A stretch of DNA of 8,721 nt from an uncultured Actinomycetes bacterium. Lineage in GTDB: Bacteria; Actinomycetota; Acidimicrobiia; Acidimicrobiales; Acidimicrobilacustridaceae. Position 1 is the first letter of the stretch. Each line of letters starts with the position of its first letter. The notes under the pieces were generated by a model. It was not told where the DNA came from. It saw only the letters and a program-made list of their open reading frames with translations, and made no database searches. The stretch covers positions 1 through 8,721 of the forward strand of contig CAMFLJ010000146.1 in the NCBI GenBank assembly GCA_945957335.1, given 5' to 3'. The translations under genes were made by a program, and so were the position numbers. Shown one piece after another: positions 6,024 through 8,721 of this stretch.

Positions 6024-7463
6024 GTGCGCTTCCTCCACGACCGCCTGCCCGACCCCGACCTCACGTTCGACGACGTGTTCATGGTGCCGGTGCGATCCGA
6101 CGTCTCGTCCCGGCTCGACGTCGACCTGACCACCGTCGACGGCACGGGCACGACGATCCCGCTGGTGGTGGCCAACATGACCGCCGTCGCCGGGCGCCGC
6201 ATGGCCGAGACCGTCGCCCGCCGCGGCGGCATCGCCGTGGTTCCCCAGGACATCCCCCTCGAGGTCGTGGCCGAGGTCGTGGGGTGGGTGAAGGCCCGCC
6301 ACGTGGTGCACGACACCCCGATCACGATGGCCCCCACCGACACCGTGGGCGAGGCCATGAACCTCATCACCAAGCGGGCCCACGACGCGGTGATCGTCGT
6401 CGAGGGCGACCGCCCGGTGGGCGTGGTCACGGACCGCGACTGCGCCGGCGTCGACCGCTTCACCGCCCTCGACCGGGTGATGTCGACCGACCTGCTCACC
6501 GTGCCGGCCTCCATCGACCCGGCCGCCGCGTTCGACCTGCTCCACGAGCGCCGCCGCCGCCTGGTCCCGGTGGTCGACGACGACGGCCGCCTCGTCGGCA
6601 TCCTCACCCGCACCGGCGCCCTGCGCTCGACCCTCTACCGGCCGGCGCTCGACGACGCCGGGCGGCTGCGGGTGGCCGCCGCCGTCGGCGTGAACGGCGA
6701 CGTCGCGGCCAAGGCGAAGGCGCTGGTCGAGGCCGGGGTCGACGTGCTGGTGCTCGACACCGCGCACGGCCACCAGGAGAAGATGATCGAGGCGATCCGC
6801 CGGGTGAAGGCGCTCGACCTGCCCGCGCCGCTGTGCGCCGGCAACGTGGTGTCGGCGGGGGGCGTGCGCGACCTCGTCGACGCGGGTGCCGACATCGTGA
6901 AGGTCGGCGTCGGGCCCGGTGCCATGTGCACCACCCGCATGATGACCGGCGTGGGCCGGCCCCAGTTCTCGGCGGTGCTCGAGTGTGCGGCCGAGGCCCG
7001 CCTGCTCGGCCGCCACGCGTGGGCCGACGGCGGCGTGCGCCACCCCCGCGACGTCGCCCTCGCCCTGGCTGCGGGGGCCAGCAACGTGATGGTCGGCTCG
7101 TGGTTCGCCGGCACCCACGAGTCGCCCGGCGACCTGCACCACGACGCCGACGGCCGGGCCTACAAGGAGAGCTTCGGCATGGCCTCGGCCCGGGCCGTGG
7201 TCAACCGCTCCTCGGGCGACGAGGCCCCGATCGAGGCGGCACGCCGAGCCCTCTTCGAGGAGGGCATCTCCACCGGCCGCATGTACCTCGACCCGGGCCG
7301 GCCAGGCGTCGAGGACCTCATCGACGTGATCACTGCCGGCGTGCGCAGCGCCTGCACCTACGCCGGGGCCCGCACGCTCGAGGAGCTCCACGAGCGTGCG
7401 GTGGTCGGGATGCAGACCGCCTCGGGCTACGCCGAGGGCCGTCCGCTGCACCAGGGCTGGTAG
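6024..7463 (+). CDS. guaB1: GuaB1-type GMP reductase (IMP dehydrogenase-related)
   Basis: A 479-residue member of the actinobacterial GuaB1 family, the same length as the M. tuberculosis protein (Rv1843c) and closely similar throughout. It is a TIM barrel of the IMPDH/GMPR superfamily with two CBS domains inserted at about residues 97-202. The N-terminus has DLTFDDVFMVPVRSDV; after the CBS pair come VLVLDTAHGHQ, the catalytic loop GVGPGAMCTTRMMTGVGRPQ with Cys302 as nucleophile, WADGGVRHPRDVALALAAGA, and KESFGMASARA at about 381. The mycobacterial enzyme acts as a GMP reductase (GMP to IMP with NADPH), with the CBS domains sensing nucleotides, so salvage rather than IMP oxidation is expected. 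Start GTG 6024 is set by homologue length; the frame extends to 5985 without support. It is transcribed divergently from the HD gene. Older annotation as IMP dehydrogenase is probably misleading. Confidence 0.95.
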   Translation: MRFLHDRLPDPDLTFDDVFMVPVRSDVSSRLDVDLTTVDGTGTTIPLVVANMTAVAGRRMAETVARRGGIAVVPQDIPLEVVAEVVGWVKARHVVHDTPITMAPTDTVGEAMNLITKRAHDAVIVVEGDRPVGVVTDRDCAGVDRFTALDRVMSTDLLTVPASIDPAAAFDLLHERRRRLVPVVDDDGRLVGILTRTGALRSTLYRPALDDAGRLRVAAAVGVNGDVAAKAKALVEAGVDVLVLDTAHGHQEKMIEAIRRVKALDLPAPLCAGNVVSAGGVRDLVDAGADIVKVGVGPGAMCTTRMMTGVGRPQFSAVLECAAEARLLGRHAWADGGVRHPRDVALALAAGASNVMVGSWFAGTHESPGDLHHDADGRAYKESFGMASARAVVNRSSGDEAPIEAARRALFEEGISTGRMYLDPGRPGVEDLIDVITAGVRSACTYAGARTLEELHERAVVGMQTASGYAEGRPLHQGW

Positions 7464-7512
7464 CGGTCGGAAGCCGGCTCACCTTCGCGTCACGCAGTGG
7501 CGCGTGGCTCTC

Positions 7513-7523
7513 GTCACTGTGAC
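7513..7523. promoter_or_regulatory. Short inverted repeat upstream of the small RNA promoter
   Basis: GTCAC-T-GTGAC is a perfect 5-bp inverted repeat about 43 nt before the small RNA's -10 element. The position suits an activator site or simply the 3' end of the guaB1 message. No known operator is recognised, and such short palindromes can occur by chance. Confidence 0.2.
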
Positions 7524-7566
7524 CGCTGACCTGCCGAATCCGCTTCCCGCCGACGCCGTTGGTTCG

Positions 7567-7572
7567 TATATT
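7567..7572 (+). promoter_or_regulatory. -10 element of the 6C-like small RNA
   Basis: TATATT is a strong TAnnnT match and one of the few AT-rich spots in the window. It would start transcription near 7579, just before the first C-rich hairpin. The expected -35 position reads TTCCCG (7544-7549, 17-nt spacing), a weak match. Confidence 0.5.
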
Positions 7573-7578
7573 CACAGG

Positions 7579-7693
7579 TGTTGGCAGCGGGATCCCCCCT
7601 CCTGCGAAGCCACTGGCCACGATCGAGATCCCCCCTCTCGAACGGCCCACTCGACGCCCCCGCCTCCCCCCGGCTGGGGGCGTCGCTCGTTTT
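7579..7693 (+). ncRNA. 6C-type C-rich small RNA
   Basis: About 115 nt from the predicted start to the T-run of the terminator. Two hairpins carry identical loops TCCCCCC. The second has a perfect stem CGAGA (7624-7628) / TCTCG (7636-7640) around TCCCCCC (7629-7635), with GGCC at 7615-7618 and 7644-7647 able to extend it. The first has GGA (7590-7592) / TCC (7600-7602) around TCCCCCC (7593-7599), within GCA/TGC (7584-7586 / 7603-7605). Two adjacent stem-loops with at least six C in each loop define the actinobacterial 6C RNA (B11 in M. tuberculosis), which base-pairs through its C loops with G-rich ribosome-binding regions of target mRNAs. The RNA has its own promoter and intrinsic terminator, and sits alone between guaB1 and a convergent operon. 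The 5' end is estimated. Identity rests on structure and motif, not on a database search. Confidence 0.8.
7652..7693 (+). terminator. Intrinsic terminator of the 6C-like RNA
   Basis: A perfect 10-bp stem CGACGCCCCC (7652-7661) / GGGGGCGTCG (7676-7685) with a 14-nt loop, then TTTT at 7690-7693. It lies directly behind the second C-rich hairpin and may also stop read-through from guaB1. The loop itself contains TCCCCCC (7665-7671). Confidence 0.85.
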
Positions 7694-7712
7694 CCGACAG
7701 CTGTCAGGCGCC

Positions 7713-7735
7713 GTCACCGCCCGGCGGCCGGTGAC
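7713..7735 (-). terminator. Putative terminator hairpin for the flavin reductase operon
   Basis: A 7-bp perfect stem GTCACCG (7713-7719) / CGGTGAC (7729-7735) with a 9-nt GC-rich loop starts 3 nt beyond the flavin reductase stop as read on the minus strand. There is no U-tract, so it is a weak or non-canonical terminator, of a sort common in GC-rich actinobacteria. A 10-bp palindrome GACAGCTGTC (7696-7705) follows it. Confidence 0.4.
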
Positions 7736-7738
7736 CCG

Positions 7739-8275
7739 TCAGCGGGGTCGCTGGCGCTCCTCGGCGGTGTGGCCGGCCTCGAGGTCGGCGACCTCGCCCA
7801 GCCAGAGCAGCCCGTCCTCGCCCACCGACGCGTCGATGGGCCGGAGCATCAGGCACACGTGGTCGGCCCCGGCGTCGAGGAGGGCCACCCGGCGGCCGAC
7901 GAAGCGGTTCTCGACCTCGGAGAGCACGGGCACGCCGTCGGGGCCGCGCTCCCAGTCGCACCGGGCGAACTTGTCGGTGTTGTCGCCGGTCGTGCCCCCG
8001 AAGAGCTCGGCCAGGTGGCGGTCGCCCGACCCGAGGAAGTGGACGGCGAAGGTGTCCGAGAGCGCCCCCACCCGGTAGGTGTGGTTCGCCTTCGACAGCC
8101 ACACCGCGTACTCGGGCGGGTCGATGCCGCACTGGGCGTGGAACCCCACGAGGCAACCGGCCCGCACCCTCCCCGAGGCCGTGGTCACCACGATCATCGG
8201 GTTGTCGAGCCGACCCATCAGCTCGTTGAAGCTCCGGGTGGTCGCCGGATCGGTCACGGTCTCGTCGCGGGTCAC
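7739..8275 (-). CDS. Flavin reductase family protein (FMN-binding split barrel)
   Basis: A 178-residue protein of the flavin-reductase-like family (split beta-barrel FMN-binding fold). Supporting blocks are FNELMGRLDNPMIVVTT (16-32), the strand region GCLVGFHAQCGIDPPEYAVW (40-59), LSDTFAVHFL (72-81), the family motif GGTTGDNTDKF (93-103), VSEV-like VENRFVGR and AGADHVCLMLRPID. Such proteins bind FMN and use NAD(P)H to supply reduced flavin to monooxygenases, or act as short-chain oxidoreductases themselves. GTG 8275 is well supported: AGGAGG at 8280-8285 (minus strand) lies 4 nt upstream, and the start overlaps the upstream stop as GTGA. Co-transcription with the RibD-like reductase gives a flavin or pteridine-reduction theme, but the partner enzyme is not identified. 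The length is typical of the family. Confidence 0.85.
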   Translation of the reverse strand: MTRDETVTDPATTRSFNELMGRLDNPMIVVTTASGRVRAGCLVGFHAQCGIDPPEYAVWLSKANHTYRVGALSDTFAVHFLGSGDRHLAELFGGTTGDNTDKFARCDWERGPDGVPVLSEVENRFVGRRVALLDAGADHVCLMLRPIDASVGEDGLLWLGEVADLEAGHTAEERQRPR

Positions 8276-8721
8276 CGCTCCTCCTGGTCGTGGGGGGTCT
8301 GGGCGTGGGAGGCCTGCGGGGAGGCCTGGTCGTCGTCGGTCCGGCGCAGGTAGCGCAGGTAGAGCTCGTCGCCCTCGCGCACCACACCCGCGAGCGAGAA
8401 CGCGGCCAGCTCGGCGGCAGGCGCGGCCCGGTTGGCCATGGTGAGCGGGTCGCCGCCGAAGCGCGGGGTGATCGTGAGGCAGAGCTCGTCGAGGAGGCGC
8501 ACCCCGACCAGCTCGTCGAGCAGGGTCGGGCCGCCCTCGGTGACCACCACGCGCATCCCGTGGGTGGCCAAGTGGGCGAGGGCCGCGGCCAGGTCGACGG
8601 CCTCGGCGCCGGCCCGGACGACCTCGGCGTGCTCGGCGGCGCGGTCGACGGCCCCGGAGGGCGCCGCGTCCGACGTGACCACCACCGGTCGAGGGCCGTC
8701 GGCCCCGGCCCAGAGCGGGGC
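8272..8721 (-). CDS. RibD-type pyrimidine/dihydrofolate reductase family protein, C-terminal part (partial)
   Basis: The frame is open to the window edge at 8721, so the true start and the N-terminal NADPH-binding half lie outside; 149 residues are visible. The segment GMRVVVTEGGPTLLDELV followed by LLDELCLTITPRFGGDP and a final EGDELYLRYLRR is the C-terminal signature of the RibD_C reductase fold (RibD reductase domain, archaeal Rib7, mycobacterial Rv2671). Members reduce the ribosylamino-pyrimidine intermediate of riboflavin synthesis, or dihydrofolate-like substrates, with NADPH. After the domain there is a polar tail rich in Asp, Gln and His that looks disordered. The stop overlaps the flavin reductase start by 4 nt, so the two are coupled. 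Family is confident; riboflavin synthesis as the actual role is not, since the deaminase domain and other rib genes are not seen. Confidence 0.85.
   Translation of the reverse strand, partial: APLWAGADGPRPVVVTSDAAPSGAVDRAAEHAEVVRAGAEAVDLAAALAHLATHGMRVVVTEGGPTLLDELVGVRLLDELCLTITPRFGGDPLTMANRAAPAAELAAFSLAGVVREGDELYLRYLRRTDDDQASPQASHAQTPHDQEER

Noticed and set aside
5813..7522. A 569-codon open frame overlapping guaB1 in another frame
   Set aside because: Arg/Pro-rich composition typical of a shifted frame; guaB1 is unambiguous in this stretch.
7696..7705. GACAGCTGTC perfect palindrome as an operator
   Set aside because: It lies between two transcript ends, not near a promoter, and is short enough to be chance; kept only as a note beside the terminator hairpin.
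7559..8353. Plus-strand open frames across the flavin reductase region
   Set aside because: They lie antisense to a recognisable flavin reductase gene and also run through the small RNA terminator; no domain is seen.
1..8721. CRISPR arrays, insertion sequences, long direct repeats, defence islands
   Set aside because: No regularly spaced repeats, transposase or integrase motifs were seen. The lone SNF2 helicase has no DISARM, BREX or restriction partner in view, so a defence role is not supported.

Overview
The window is very GC-rich (about 70-75% by eye), with strong G/C third-position bias and frequent GTG starts. An actinobacterial origin is supported by a GuaB1-type GMP reductase of exactly the mycobacterial length, a 6C-type C-rich small RNA, TAnnnT -10 elements, apparently leaderless genes and GTGA/ATGA gene overlaps. 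The gene mix would suit a member of Acidimicrobiia, but that narrower placement is a guess.

Layout. (1) 1-435 (+): 3' end of a molybdate-type ABC transporter ATPase (ModC), cut by the window edge. (2) 436-767: a gene-free stretch with a plausible promoter and at least four perfect or near-perfect hairpins, probably a long structured 5' leader. (3) 768-4004 (+): a HelZ-type SNF2 helicase, overlapping by 4 nt a 91-aa protein (4001-4276) of unknown function. (4) 4286-5925 (-): an HD-domain protein of the PhnZ-related group, followed with a 4-nt overlap by a YhbW/MsnO8-like flavin-dependent oxidoreductase; this pair converges on the helicase operon with a 9-bp gap. (5) 5926-6023: a short divergent promoter region. 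(6) 6024-7463 (+): guaB1. (7) 7464-7738: intergenic, holding a promoter, a 6C-like small RNA with two UCCCCCC hairpin loops, and a strong intrinsic terminator whose loop carries a third UCCCCCC. (8) 7739-8721 (-): a flavin reductase overlapping by 4 nt the 3' part of a RibD-type pyrimidine reductase that runs off the window.

How the genes relate. The protein-coding genes are mostly housekeeping or redox enzymes. guaB1 serves purine salvage. The RibD-like/flavin reductase pair and the oxidoreductase are flavin-linked. The helicase is a DNA-remodelling ATPase of the YwqA/HelZ type, whose usual SWIM zinc-finger partner is not visible here. I see no CRISPR array, transposon, tRNA, rRNA or phage gene. 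The points most worth following are the 6C-like RNA with its extra C6 loop, the structured leader before the helicase, and the small protein behind it. Nothing here is clearly a new multi-gene system.
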